Below are positions 34,278 through 43,309 of a stretch of 64,000 nt of DNA, piece by piece. The stretch is from RDXT01 sp033765305. Its GTDB lineage: Bacteria; Bacteroidota; Bacteroidia; J057. Each line of letters opens with the position of its first letter. Position 1 is the first letter of the stretch. Location: NCBI GenBank assembly GCA_033765305.1, contig JANRID010000049.1:14379-78378 (forward strand). Reading direction: 5' to 3'. Under the pieces are notes generated by a model. That model saw only the letters and a list, made by a program, of their open reading frames with translations, ran no database searches and was not told the DNA's origin. The translations under genes were made by a program, and so were the position numbers.

Positions 34278-34390
34278 ACGGAACCGTTGATCAATACAAG
34301 CCAGGCTGCCGGGAGCCCGATGCATTCAAGGTAGGGAATTTACCCGGATAAACCTCCCGAAAACGATTTCGGGCAGCTGGCAGCGGCCCG
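34278..34390. other. Intergenic region with a small hairpin
   Basis: 113 bases. CCCGAAA (34356-34362) and TTTCGGG (34367-34373) form a 7-bp stem with a 4-base loop after the VCBS/OmpA gene; on the minus strand it is followed by AGGTTTATCC, a poor T-tract. Weak terminator candidate. Confidence 0.35.
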
Positions 34391-36733
34391 CTACTCGCCG
34401 CGCAGGGCGCCTTCGCCCAGCTCCACCACCTTGAATTCCGTGCGGCGGTTGAGCTGCTTGTTCGCCGGGCTGTCATTCGGGACGATGGGCTGCGCTTCGC
34501 CGTAGCCCCTTGCCACCATGCGGGCCGGCGCAATGCCGGCTTCGGCGAGGTAGTCCGTCACGGCGCGGGCGCGGTTTTCCGAAAGCCGCTGGTTGTAGCT
34601 GTCGGAAGCATCGCTGTCGGTATGGCCGGATATTTCCACCACCAGCCCCGGATGCTCCCGCAGGATGTCCAGCATGCGGTTGAGCTCGGCTACCGATTCC
34701 GGCCGCAGGGTGGATTTGTCCACATCGAAGTAGAGGTTGTTGAGCACGATATGGGCATCTTTTTCGAGCGGCTTCAGCGGAAGGTCGAGCACGGATTCCC
34801 CCGGAACCAGCTCGTACTGCTGGGTGAGGAAGAAATAGCCTTTGGCGCCTGCCGAAAGCCGGATCAGGCCGGGCTGTTCCGCGCAAAACCGGTAGCGTCC
34901 GTCCTGCTGGGTCTGCAGCCTGCCCAGTTCGCGGTCGGCGGTATCGAGCAGCTGCACGCGTGCGCCTGCGACGGGGAGGCCGGTTTTTTCGTCGTAGACC
35001 TTGCCTGCGATACAGGGCGGAAGCACGGCCTGCGCCTGAGCAAGCGGAATAGGCACCCGCAGCGGGGTTTCCTGATGGTCCGGCGCAGGCTGGAATGCAG
35101 CGGTGCCGGGCTGATAGCCGCTGAAGGCTGCCTGCGCGGTATAGGCCCGCCCCAGCGGCAGCCGTGCCCGGTACTCGCCCTTCGAGTCGGCAGTGAAAGC
35201 CGTCACGGTGCCGCTGTCGGCACGGATCATGCCCTTGGCGCCTGCCAAGGGCCGCAGGGTCCCGGCGTCGTGCACCCATATGACCACTTCGGCAAGGTGC
35301 GGCGCCTCCAGCAGCAGCTCGACAGCCGTGTCTGCTGCCGGCATCCGGAAGGGTACGCGCAGGTGCGGATAGCCCAGTGCCCGCACCGCGATCAGGTACG
35401 GGCGCAGCGGCTGCGGGCAGAAGCGGAATCGGCCCTCCGCATCCGTAATGGCATTGTCCAGGCTGGAGCCGTTGGGCTGCAGCAGGCTGACCGTCGCCTG
35501 GGGCACCGGCTGGCGCGTGCGCCCGTCCAGCACCTGCCCCCGCACGCAGAACTCCGGCGGCGGCGGCTTGGGGCGGCTTTCCACGATGATATTCCGGTGG
35601 ATGACGACGCTGTTGTCGTCGATGGAGGCTACGGCCAGATCCGGATCGCCGTCGCCGTCGAAATCTGCCGCGCCGATTCCGGCATTCCACTGCCCGGACT
35701 GCACCTTAATGCGCGGACCGAGCCGGCCGCTGCCGTCATTGAGGTGGAAATTGACCGCTGCATCCACTGTCGAGCAGGTGACCACATCCAGATCGCCGTC
35801 CAGATCGAAATCCCGGACTACCAGATCGAAGTTGTGGTCGCCGGACTGCAGCGCCTGCTCGCGCTGAAAGCTGCCGTCGCCCAGGTTGAGGTGGATAAAC
35901 AGGCTGCGGTCCAGGTAGGAGGCTGCCGCGATGTCGAGGCTGCCGTCGCCGTCAAAATCGCCCAGGCCCAGCCCCCAGGTCGCTGGCGTCGAGCGCAGGG
36001 AGCGCAGCAGGGCAAACCGCCCTTCCCGCTGTGTATACAGGTATATGCGCCCATCGTCGCAGCCGGCTGCAAGGTCCGGGCGCTGGTCGCCGTCGAGGTC
36101 GCCGGCCGCCACCGAGCGCGGCTTTTCGCCCGTGGCCAGGATCTGCCCGGGCCGGAACACGCCCCGCCCGTCGCCGGCGAAGAGCTTGAGCTTGTTTTCT
36201 GCCACCACCACCACGGCCAGGTCCGCATGCCCGTCGCCGTTGAAATCGCCGCTGCATACGTCATGCGTCATCAGGCCGGTCTGCAGGGTCTGGGCAAGGC
36301 GCAGGCCGCCGCTGCGGTCATTGAGCAGGAGGCAGAGCTGTCCGGAGAGGGTGACTGCAGCCAGATCGGGATAGCCGTCCGCATTGGCATCGAGCAGGCA
36401 GGCGGCGCGGTTCTGCGCGTGGGCAGGGTAGGAGGCAAAAGCCGTGAAATCACCGTCGCCGCGGCTCAGGTGCACCTGCACGCGGGCCTCGCTGCGGGAG
36501 GCCGTGACGACATCCTCTTTGCCGTCCAGATCCAGGTCGCCCACAGCTACGGCCCAGTTCTGCCGCCCGGACGGATAGGCATAGCCCGGCATAAATACGG
36601 TATGCGAGACGAAGATCGTGCTGTCTTCCCCCGACCGGTTGAGGGTTTGCGCACGCGGAGGCGCGCACCAGGCCAGGGCGGAAATCAGCAGCCAGCGGAG
36701 CAGGCGGAAAGGAGGACATGAGCAAGCGGGCAT
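34391..36733 (-). CDS. VCBS-repeat / carboxypeptidase-regulatory / OmpA fusion protein
   Basis: 780 aa from ATG 36733, where a signal peptide begins (LLISALAWCAPPRAQ); the longer frame upstream runs through the divergent neighbour. Residues about 30-385 hold seven or so FG-GAP/VCBS units of the kind VGDLDLDGKEDVV, GDFDGDGSLDIAAA, FDLDGDLDVV, which form a calcium-binding beta-propeller. Three carboxypeptidase-regulatory-like beta-sandwich domains follow (about 395-650; VRGQVLDGRTRQPVPQATV, IAGKVYDEKTGLPVAGARV). The C-terminus (about 665-780) is an OmpA-like peptidoglycan-binding domain (NNLYFDVDKSTLRPES, EISGHTDSDASDSYNQRLSE, RGYGEAQPIVPNDSPANKQL). It is probably a periplasm- or surface-facing protein fixed to the wall. 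I know no named family with this exact order. Confidence 0.88.
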   Translation of the reverse strand: MPACSCPPFRLLRWLLISALAWCAPPRAQTLNRSGEDSTIFVSHTVFMPGYAYPSGRQNWAVAVGDLDLDGKEDVVTASRSEARVQVHLSRGDGDFTAFASYPAHAQNRAACLLDANADGYPDLAAVTLSGQLCLLLNDRSGGLRLAQTLQTGLMTHDVCSGDFNGDGHADLAVVVVAENKLKLFAGDGRGVFRPGQILATGEKPRSVAAGDLDGDQRPDLAAGCDDGRIYLYTQREGRFALLRSLRSTPATWGLGLGDFDGDGSLDIAAASYLDRSLFIHLNLGDGSFQREQALQSGDHNFDLVVRDFDLDGDLDVVTCSTVDAAVNFHLNDGSGRLGPRIKVQSGQWNAGIGAADFDGDGDPDLAVASIDDNSVVIHRNIIVESRPKPPPPEFCVRGQVLDGRTRQPVPQATVSLLQPNGSSLDNAITDAEGRFRFCPQPLRPYLIAVRALGYPHLRVPFRMPAADTAVELLLEAPHLAEVVIWVHDAGTLRPLAGAKGMIRADSGTVTAFTADSKGEYRARLPLGRAYTAQAAFSGYQPGTAAFQPAPDHQETPLRVPIPLAQAQAVLPPCIAGKVYDEKTGLPVAGARVQLLDTADRELGRLQTQQDGRYRFCAEQPGLIRLSAGAKGYFFLTQQYELVPGESVLDLPLKPLEKDAHIVLNNLYFDVDKSTLRPESVAELNRMLDILREHPGLVVEISGHTDSDASDSYNQRLSENRARAVTDYLAEAGIAPARMVARGYGEAQPIVPNDSPANKQLNRRTEFKVVELGEGALRGE

Positions 36734-36949
36734 TCTCTGCGTATTTGATGCGATTCTATGAATTTCCGGCCGGATGGACGATTCAAAAGCGCCCAGCATC
36801 TTACATCCGGTTTGGAAAAGCGGAATGCGGGCGCTAGGTTGGCGGACTGCTGCGCGAGGCGTGCAGCCTGCTCTGCCGGAACAGGCAACCTGCGGGCGCC
36901 CGCATGCGTAGGAATCACAACAATCCCGCCTGCACTGAACAGAACACAC
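36734..36949. other. Divergent spacer between the VCBS/OmpA and DUF4294 genes
   Basis: 216 bases with divergent genes on both sides. Frames are open in both directions, but the translations carry no signal peptide or family features. No clear -33/-7 pair seen. Confidence 0.35.
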
Positions 36950-37594
36950 GTGGTACGGCACCGGCTTTTGCGGATCTGGTTTTGCTGCATCTGCGCTCTG
37001 GCATGGATGCAAGCCGCGTATGCCCAGGAGCGCAGCACGCGGTTCTACTACTACGAGCTGCAGGGGGAAGGCTATCTGAACGGCGAGCTGGACAGCGTTT
37101 ACATCTACGACCGCATGCCCACGGCCTCCGAGCGGCGGGAAGGCGTCCGCCGGCTGGAGAAATACACCCGCCTCCGCTACAATGTCCACCGCGTGTATCC
37201 CTATGCCGTGAAAGTAGCCGAGGTGCTGCGCGAGGTGGATGCCGTGCTGCTGACCCTGCCCGACGAGTCATCGCGGAAGGCCTACCTCAAGGAGCGCGAA
37301 AAAGCGCTGTTCGGTGCTTACGAGGACGATATCCGGAACATGACCCGGTCCCAGGGCCTGGTGCTCGTCAAGCTGGTGCACCGCGAGACCGAGCATTCGA
37401 TGTATGATCTGATCCGGGATACTAAAAGCGGCGCAGCCGCATTCTTCTGGCAAACAGTGGGCAGCATATTCGGCATCAACCTGAAGACGCACTACGACCC
37501 GGAGGAGGATGCCATGATCGAGGACATTGTCCGGGAGCTGGAATACGGCGGCTTCAACATCGCCTACCAGCAGTACAATTATATGCTGCAATGA
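36950..37594 (+). CDS. DUF4294-family secreted protein
   Basis: 214 aa from a GTG at 36950, chosen because a signal peptide follows directly (LLRIWFCCICALAWMQAAYAQ) and the sequence before it is A-rich, as favoured in Bacteroidota; the frame is open to an ATG at 36758 but that part is Arg/Cys-rich and unlike the family. The mature part has LDSVYIYDRMPTASERREGVRRLEKYTRLRYNVHRVYPYA, then a helical segment with KAYLKEREKALF, RSQGLVLVKLVHRET and the end NLKTHYDPEEDAMIEDIVRELE, matching the DUF4294 pattern that is common in Bacteroidota and of unknown function. It stands alone, divergent from the VCBS/OmpA gene. Confidence 0.8.
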   Translation: MVRHRLLRIWFCCICALAWMQAAYAQERSTRFYYYELQGEGYLNGELDSVYIYDRMPTASERREGVRRLEKYTRLRYNVHRVYPYAVKVAEVLREVDAVLLTLPDESSRKAYLKEREKALFGAYEDDIRNMTRSQGLVLVKLVHRETEHSMYDLIRDTKSGAAAFFWQTVGSIFGINLKTHYDPEEDAMIEDIVRELEYGGFNIAYQQYNYMLQ

Positions 37595-38092
37595 GCCCGG
37601 CGCTTCAGGCGAGGGTCTGATAATCAGTCATATGTGATGCGGATGCCGGCCGGGCCCGCGTGCAGGCCCGGAGCAGGGGCGCTTCTGCCGGCGGCATCCT
37701 GCGCAGGCAGAAACGTCCGCCGGATGGTTGCCTGGCCTCTGCGGGTTTCAAGGATGAAAACGTTTTCGGCAACGATTTCGGAAGAATCCGCATCCGGATC
37801 GCGCCGCAGTATTGAATTATTCGCCGGAAGCATGTAGCTTTAAACCTAGAAACAAACGAGCCTACTACTACCTCTATGTCAGGACAGCTGCTCAGCTTCC
37901 CGATTTCTTCCTGCCTCAGCATGCAGATACCCTTGTATCTGCCCGCTCCCATTGCATTATGTCCGCCTGTAGCGGTTTCCGGCGCATAGACCGGAGGCCG
38001 GCAGCTTGTTGTTTCGCCCCGCTGTATGTGACTCTGTTCAACGAGTGATTCACTTCATACCCCACTGTTTCATTTTCTAATCTACTATTACT
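37595..38092. other. Long SusC upstream region (498 bases) with candidate promoter and leader
   Basis: No gene seen. A promoter-like pair (TTG at 37812, TAGCTTTA at 37835) would give a leader of about 240 bases. The last 40 bases before the ATG are AT-rich. A weak inverted repeat (CCGGGCC/GGCCCGG, 37650-37671) lies just past the DUF4294 gene. Confidence 0.4.
37812..37842 (+). promoter_or_regulatory. Candidate promoter of the SusC/SusD operon
   Basis: TTG at 37812-37814, a 20-base spacer and TAGCTTTA at 37835-37842 (one mismatch to TAnnTTTG). It predicts a 5' leader of about 240 bases. Confidence 0.45.
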
Positions 38093-41000
38093 ATGGTTCA
38101 ATTCGTACAACGCTTCACGAGGCTGCTGGCGCTGCTGGTGGTCCTTTGTGGGATTCCGTTGTCTGTGGCCGCCCAGGCGGTTACGGTAAGCGGTACCATC
38201 AGAGCGAGTGATGACGGAGAGCCCCTGGTGGGCGCTACGGTACTGGTGAAAGGCACCACCCGCGGGGTGCTCACCAATGACGACGGCGCATTCTCCCTGG
38301 AGGTTCCCAACCTCAATACCTCGCTGGTTGTTTCCTACCTCGGCTATAAGACCCAGGAAGTGGCCCTCAACGGCCGCCGGCTGGTGGATGTCAGCCTGGA
38401 ACGCGAAGACATCACCGGCGAAGAGGTGATCATCACCGGTTATACCGCACAGTCCCGCCGGGATGTGACGGGCGCCGTGGTGACGGTGAAAGCCGATGAT
38501 ATCAAAGCTGTGCCGACGACCGGCGTGGAGCAGGCGCTCCAGGGCCGGGCTGCCGGTGTGGTGGTATCCCAGCAGGGGGGCCCGGGCGGCGCTGCCATGG
38601 TCCGGATCCGCGGCTTCGGTACCATCAACGACAACAACCCGCTCTACATCATCGACGGGATGCAGGCTACCAACGGCCTGAACGAACTGAACCCGAACGA
38701 CATCGAGTCGGTGCAGGTCCTGAAGGATGCGTCCGCTGCATCGATCTACGGTGCACGCGCAGCAAACGGTGTGATTGTGATCACGACCAAGAAAGGCTCG
38801 TACTCCGCGCCGACCATCACCTTCGATGCCTATTACGGCGTTCAGTCCGCCAATACGGCCCGCTTCCCTGAAATGCTCGACCCCCAGGGCCTGGCAGATC
38901 TGATCTGGGAATCCCGCCGCAATGCAGGCCAGGTGGGCGCCAACGGCAACCCCAGCCACCCGCAGTACGGCAACGGCCAGAACCCGGTGCTGCCGGACTA
39001 CATCTTCCCCGCAGGCGCCTTTGAAGGCGATCCCCGCGTGAACCCCGCCAACTACTCGAACAACATCGACGAGTCCGGCGTGTTCGGCGTGACCAAGTTC
39101 CTCATCACCCGCGCCAACAAGCAGGGTACCAACTGGCTCGACGAGATCTTCACCAACGCCCCGATCCAGAACTATCAGCTGAGCTCTTCGGGCGGCGGTG
39201 CCGGCGGACGCTACAATGTGAGCGCCAACTACTTCCGCCAGGACGGCATCATCCTCGAGACCTTCTTCGAGCGCTTCTCCGCCCGTGCCAACTCCGAATC
39301 CCGCGTGAAGGACTGGCTGACGGTGGGTGAAAACCTCCAGGTCTCCTACACCCTCGGCAGCGCATCCGCCGGTACCTTCGGCGAAGGCACCGCAGTGGGC
39401 AACGCCATCCGGATGCCGCAGATCGTGCCCGTGTACGACATCGCAGGCAACTTCGCCGGCCCCAAAGGCTCCGGTCTGACCAACGCGACCAACTCCGTGG
39501 CTACCCTGCTGCGCGGTGCCGACAACCGTGGCCGCCGCCTGCGTATGCTGGGCAACGCCTACGTGCAGGTGGAACCCATCAAAGGCCTGCTGGTGAAGAG
39601 CAACATCGGTATCGACTACAACACCTTCAACAGCACCAACTACGGCATCCGCAACATCGAAGCCGCAGAACCGGGCAGCGCAAACAGCCTGAGCAACAGC
39701 TTCAGCTACTTCGTCAGCTGGATCTGGACCAATACCATCCAGTACAAGAAGCGCATCGCCGACATCCACGACATCGACGTGATGGCCGGTACCGAAGCGA
39801 TCGAAAACACCTACCGTGAATTCGGCGCCAGCCGCCAGCGCTTCTTCAGCGACAACGTCAGCTACCGCTACCTGAGCACCGGTACGCCTTCTACGGCTGC
39901 CAACTACGGCTTCGGCGGCCAGTCTGCGATCTTCTCCACCTTCGGACGGGTCAACTACCAGCTCCTCGACCGCTACCTCATCACCGCTACGGTACGCCGC
40001 GACGGTTCCTCCAAGTTCGGCGACAACTTCCCCTTCGGTGTCTTCCCCGCTGTGAGCGCCGGCTGGCGTCTTTCCGAAGAGAACTTCCTCTCCGGAGTCA
40101 GCTGGATCGACGACCTGAAGCTGCGTGTAGGCTGGGGCAGAACCGGCAACGAGCGGATCGGCAACGACAACGCCTGGGCTACCCTCTACGGACCGGATGA
40201 CAACACCGGCAGCTACGACATCGCAGGCACCAACACCAGCGCGGTGGTGGGCTTCGACCAGAACCAGGCCGGCAACCCGGACGTCCGCTGGGAGGCTACG
40301 TCGACCACCAACATTGGTATCGACCTCTCGGTGATGAACAACCGCCTGGGCTTCACGCTCGACCTGTATGACCGGAACACCACCGACATGCTGTTCCAGC
40401 CCCAGCGCCCGCGCACCGCAGGCCAGGCTACGGATCCCTTCATCAACATCGGCTCGATGAACAACAAGGGCATCGACTTTATGATGAACTTCCGCAATGC
40501 TCCGGGCAAGGACTTCACCTACGACATCGGCCTGAACATCTCGACCTACCGCAACCGCGTGACGGCGCTGAGCGAAGGTGCTACCTTCCTCGAGTCCGGC
40601 GGTACCCGCCAGGGCAACACCGCACGCTCCGAAGTGGGCCTCCCGATCGCGCAGTTCTATGGCTGGGATATCGTAGGCATCTTCCAGACGGCCGAAGAAG
40701 TGGCTGCTCAGCCCCACTACGCCTCGATCTTTACCGATCCCGCACTTGGCGTGGGCCGCTTCCACTTCCGCGATGTGAACGGCGACAGCGCCCTCGACGG
40801 CGACGACCGGATCTTCATCGGCAACCCGCACCCGGACTTCACCTACGGCCTGAACGTGGTGCTGGGCTACAAAAACTTCGACCTGACGCTGTTCATCCAG
40901 GGGGTTCAGGGCAATGACCTGTACAACTACAACAACTACTTCCTCGACTTCTTCAGCTTCCAGGGCAACCAGAGCGTGAAGATGGCCGAGCAGTCGTGGC

Positions 41001-41356
41001 GTGCCCCGAACGACGGTGCTACCCTGCCGAAGCTCGATCCGAACAACGGCGGCTCGAACAACGAGAACAACCGTCCGTCCAGCTACTTCATCGAAGACGG
41101 CTCCTATGCCCGTGTGAAGAACCTCCAGATCGGCTACACCCTGCCGGCCAGCGTGCTCGACCGCATCCGCGTGAACCGCGCCCGCATCTACGTCCAGGGC
41201 ACCAACCTGCTGACCTTCACCCGCTACAGCGGCCTCGATCCCGAAATCTCCGTGTCCGACTTCTTCGGCCAGCGCGGTGACCTCTCCATCGGTCTCGACA
41301 GCGGTATCTACCCGGTATCCCGTTCGGTGCAGGTGGGCCTGAGCCTCACGCTGTAA
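38093..41356 (+). CDS. SusC/RagA-family TonB-linked outer-membrane transporter
   Basis: 1,087 aa. Signal peptide ending PLSVAAQ (about residue 27). Carboxypeptidase-regulatory domain (about 28-105; VSGTIRASDDGEPLVGATVL, VLTNDDGAFSLEVP), plug (about 115-235) with the SusC signature NNPLYIIDGMQATNGLNELN and SVQVLKDASAASIYGARAAN, and a large barrel ending VGLSLTL. It imports oligosaccharides or other polymer fragments with TonB energy, together with the SusD lipoprotein encoded just downstream. Codon choice is much more uniform (AAC, GAC, GGC, CGC) than in neighbouring genes, which suggests high expression. A perfect 13-bp hairpin follows the stop. No glycoside hydrolase lies in the same operon, so the substrate is open. 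Confidence 0.97.
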   Translation: MVQFVQRFTRLLALLVVLCGIPLSVAAQAVTVSGTIRASDDGEPLVGATVLVKGTTRGVLTNDDGAFSLEVPNLNTSLVVSYLGYKTQEVALNGRRLVDVSLEREDITGEEVIITGYTAQSRRDVTGAVVTVKADDIKAVPTTGVEQALQGRAAGVVVSQQGGPGGAAMVRIRGFGTINDNNPLYIIDGMQATNGLNELNPNDIESVQVLKDASAASIYGARAANGVIVITTKKGSYSAPTITFDAYYGVQSANTARFPEMLDPQGLADLIWESRRNAGQVGANGNPSHPQYGNGQNPVLPDYIFPAGAFEGDPRVNPANYSNNIDESGVFGVTKFLITRANKQGTNWLDEIFTNAPIQNYQLSSSGGGAGGRYNVSANYFRQDGIILETFFERFSARANSESRVKDWLTVGENLQVSYTLGSASAGTFGEGTAVGNAIRMPQIVPVYDIAGNFAGPKGSGLTNATNSVATLLRGADNRGRRLRMLGNAYVQVEPIKGLLVKSNIGIDYNTFNSTNYGIRNIEAAEPGSANSLSNSFSYFVSWIWTNTIQYKKRIADIHDIDVMAGTEAIENTYREFGASRQRFFSDNVSYRYLSTGTPSTAANYGFGGQSAIFSTFGRVNYQLLDRYLITATVRRDGSSKFGDNFPFGVFPAVSAGWRLSEENFLSGVSWIDDLKLRVGWGRTGNERIGNDNAWATLYGPDDNTGSYDIAGTNTSAVVGFDQNQAGNPDVRWEATSTTNIGIDLSVMNNRLGFTLDLYDRNTTDMLFQPQRPRTAGQATDPFINIGSMNNKGIDFMMNFRNAPGKDFTYDIGLNISTYRNRVTALSEGATFLESGGTRQGNTARSEVGLPIAQFYGWDIVGIFQTAEEVAAQPHYASIFTDPALGVGRFHFRDVNGDSALDGDDRIFIGNPHPDFTYGLNVVLGYKNFDLTLFIQGVQGNDLYNYNNYFLDFFSFQGNQSVKMAEQSWRAPNDGATLPKLDPNNGGSNNENNRPSSYFIEDGSYARVKNLQIGYTLPASVLDRIRVNRARIYVQGTNLLTFTRYSGLDPEISVSDFFGQRGDLSIGLDSGIYPVSRSVQVGLSLTL

Positions 41357-41366
41357 AGCGGATCAG

Positions 41367-41398
41367 GAGCCGGAAAAAGCGAAAACTTTTTCCGGCTC
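41367..41398 (+). terminator. Perfect 13-bp intercistronic hairpin between susC and susD
   Basis: GAGCCGGAAAAAG and CTTTTTCCGGCTC pair perfectly around a 6-base loop. No T-tract follows. It may act as an attenuator or as a 3' stabiliser giving more SusC than SusD message. Confidence 0.65.
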
Positions 41399-41405
41399 AC
41401 TCAAG

Positions 41406-41433
41406 TTGATATAGTGTTTTCTGAATACTTTGC
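41406..41433 (+). promoter_or_regulatory. Possible secondary promoter before susD
   Basis: TTG at 41406, 17-base spacer, TACTTTGC at 41426-41433; 25 bases before the ATG. The spacer is shorter than usual. Confidence 0.3.
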
Positions 41434-41458
41434 AGCATTGTTTACTACTGCTTTGTCT

Positions 41459-43189
41459 ATGAAAAAGATTTTGATGATGGGCGCACTGGCAGCCGTGATG
41501 ATCACGACCGCCTGCGACAAGGATTTCCTGGACCGCACGCCGCAAGGGGTGTTGGACCAGTCGGTACTGGCGAGCAAGCGGGGCGTCAACGGCCTGCTGA
41601 TCGCTGCGTACTCCGAACTGGACGGCTGGGCTGGCTGGAACAACGGCGACGTATGGGCTTCGGCTGGTACGAACTGGGTGTATGGCGATGTGACGTCGGA
41701 TGATGCGTACAAAGGATCGGATGCAGGCGACCAGAGCGAGATTCTGCTCATCGAGCGCTATACCTCCACTTCCGACAACCGCTACTACCGCGCCAAGTGG
41801 GGTGCTGTGTATGACGGGGTTACCCGCAGCAACGACGTGCTGACGGTGCTGGCCCTGGCTCCCGAAACGGAGTTCACCGCCGCCGAGCGTGTGCAGATCC
41901 AGGCTGAAGCCCGGTTCCTGCGTGCACACTACCACATGGAAGCCAAGAAGATGTGGAACAAGGTTCCGTACATCGATGAGAACGTGTCTGACCCGCTCAA
42001 GCGTGTGCCCAACAACGTCGACATCTGGCCGAGCATCGAAGCCGACCTGCAGTTCGCGATCGACAACCTGCCTGAAACCCAGGCTGAGCGCGGCCGTGCC
42101 AGCAAGTTTGCTGCAATTGCCTACCTGGCGAAAGCCAAGCTGTTCCAGGGCAACTACGCTGCTGCCAAGCCGCTGCTCGATCAGATCATCAACAGCGGCC
42201 GCTTCCGCCTCGCGCCGAGCTTCCACGACAACTTCAACGCTGCTACGCAGTACAACGCGCCTGAGATCATCTTCGCGATCCAGTTCTCGGTGAACGACGG
42301 TGCGGGCGGCGCAGAAGGCACCAATGCCAACTACGGCAACGTGCTGAACTTCCCCTACAACGGCGGCCCCGGCACCTGCTGCGGTTTCCACCAGCCTTCC
42401 CAGAACCTGGTGAACGCCTACCAGACCGATGCCAACGGCCTGCCGCTGCTCGATACCTTCAACGCTACCGACGTCACCAGCGACCAGGGCATCAACTCCG
42501 GCGATCCCTTCTCGCCCCACACCGGCCCCCTCGATCCGCGCCTTGACTGGACCGTAGGCCGCCGCGGCATCCCCTACCTCGACTGGGGTCTCCACCCCGG
42601 CAGCAGCTGGATCCGCGACCAGAGCTTCTCCGGCCCCTACGCCCCCAAGAAGCACGTGTACTACCGCAGCCAGCAGGGCACCCTGTCGCACACCGGCAAC
42701 TGGACCTCCGGCCAGTCCGCCAACGACTATGCCTTCGTGCGTTACGCACAAGTGCTGCTCTGGGCTGCCGAGTGCGAAGTGGAAGTAGGAACCCTGGAGA
42801 AGGCGCGTGAATATGTGAACCTGGTCCGTTCCCGCGCAGCCAACCCCTCTACCTGGGTGAAGCTCGACAACGGCGCCAATGCCGCCAACTACGTCATCGG
42901 CCTGTACAACACGCCGTGGACCGACAAGGAAGTAGCCCGCAAGGCTGTGCGCTTCGAAACCCGCCTGGAAATGGCGATGGAAGGCCACCGCTTCTTCGAC
43001 CTCGTCCGCTGGGGTGTGGCTGCCGATGTGCTCAACGCCTACATCGCAGGCGAGCGCACCAAGCGCACCTACCTCAACGGCGCTGTGTTCCAGGCTGGCC
43101 AGGATGAGTACTTCCCCATCCCGCTCGCCGAAATCCAGAACAGCTTCGTGGACGGCAAGCCGACCCTGGAGCAGAACCCGGGCCATTGA
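41459..43189 (+). CDS. SusD/RagB-family nutrient-binding lipoprotein
   Basis: 576 aa from ATG 41459. Lipoprotein signal with ITTAC. The N-terminal SusD-like domain (DFLDRTPQGVLDQSVLAS, about 20-130) and TPR-like helices (AEARFLRAHYHMEAKKMWNKVPY) lead to the C-terminal SusD domain with FVRYAQVLLWAAECEVEVG, ETRLEMAMEGHRFFDLVRW and the closing DEYFPIPLAEIQNS. Paired with the SusC upstream (102 bases apart, with a hairpin between) it should form the lid of the SusC barrel at the outer surface. The same strongly biased codon use as SusC. A strong terminator follows, so the operon is just these two genes. Confidence 0.96.
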   Translation: MKKILMMGALAAVMITTACDKDFLDRTPQGVLDQSVLASKRGVNGLLIAAYSELDGWAGWNNGDVWASAGTNWVYGDVTSDDAYKGSDAGDQSEILLIERYTSTSDNRYYRAKWGAVYDGVTRSNDVLTVLALAPETEFTAAERVQIQAEARFLRAHYHMEAKKMWNKVPYIDENVSDPLKRVPNNVDIWPSIEADLQFAIDNLPETQAERGRASKFAAIAYLAKAKLFQGNYAAAKPLLDQIINSGRFRLAPSFHDNFNAATQYNAPEIIFAIQFSVNDGAGGAEGTNANYGNVLNFPYNGGPGTCCGFHQPSQNLVNAYQTDANGLPLLDTFNATDVTSDQGINSGDPFSPHTGPLDPRLDWTVGRRGIPYLDWGLHPGSSWIRDQSFSGPYAPKKHVYYRSQQGTLSHTGNWTSGQSANDYAFVRYAQVLLWAAECEVEVGTLEKAREYVNLVRSRAANPSTWVKLDNGANAANYVIGLYNTPWTDKEVARKAVRFETRLEMAMEGHRFFDLVRWGVAADVLNAYIAGERTKRTYLNGAVFQAGQDEYFPIPLAEIQNSFVDGKPTLEQNPGH

Positions 43190-43216
43190 TCCGCTGAAGA
43201 TCCTATGATCTGACCG

Positions 43217-43250
43217 CCAGACCTCGCCAGCGGCGAGGTCTGGCTTTTTT
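43217..43250 (+). terminator. Rho-independent terminator after susD
   Basis: Perfect 12-bp stem (CCAGACCTCGCC / GGCGAGGTCTGG), 3-base loop, then CTTTTTT. Confidence 0.93.
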
Positions 43251-43283
43251 ATAGAAAGGCTATTCTGGCCTGTGCCCTGCTTG

Positions 43284-43291
43284 TATATTTG
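43284..43291 (+). promoter_or_regulatory. -7 element TATATTTG for the CRTAC1 gene pair
   Basis: Exact TAnnTTTG match, 18 bases before the ATG at 43310, and downstream of the susD terminator, indicating a separate transcription unit. Confidence 0.55.
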
Positions 43292-43309
43292 CATGATGCT
43301 GCTCTGCCG

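Noticed and set aside
37916..40831. A 971-codon minus-strand open frame opposite susC
   Set aside because: Antisense of a certain SusC gene; Val/Gly/Asp-rich low complexity.
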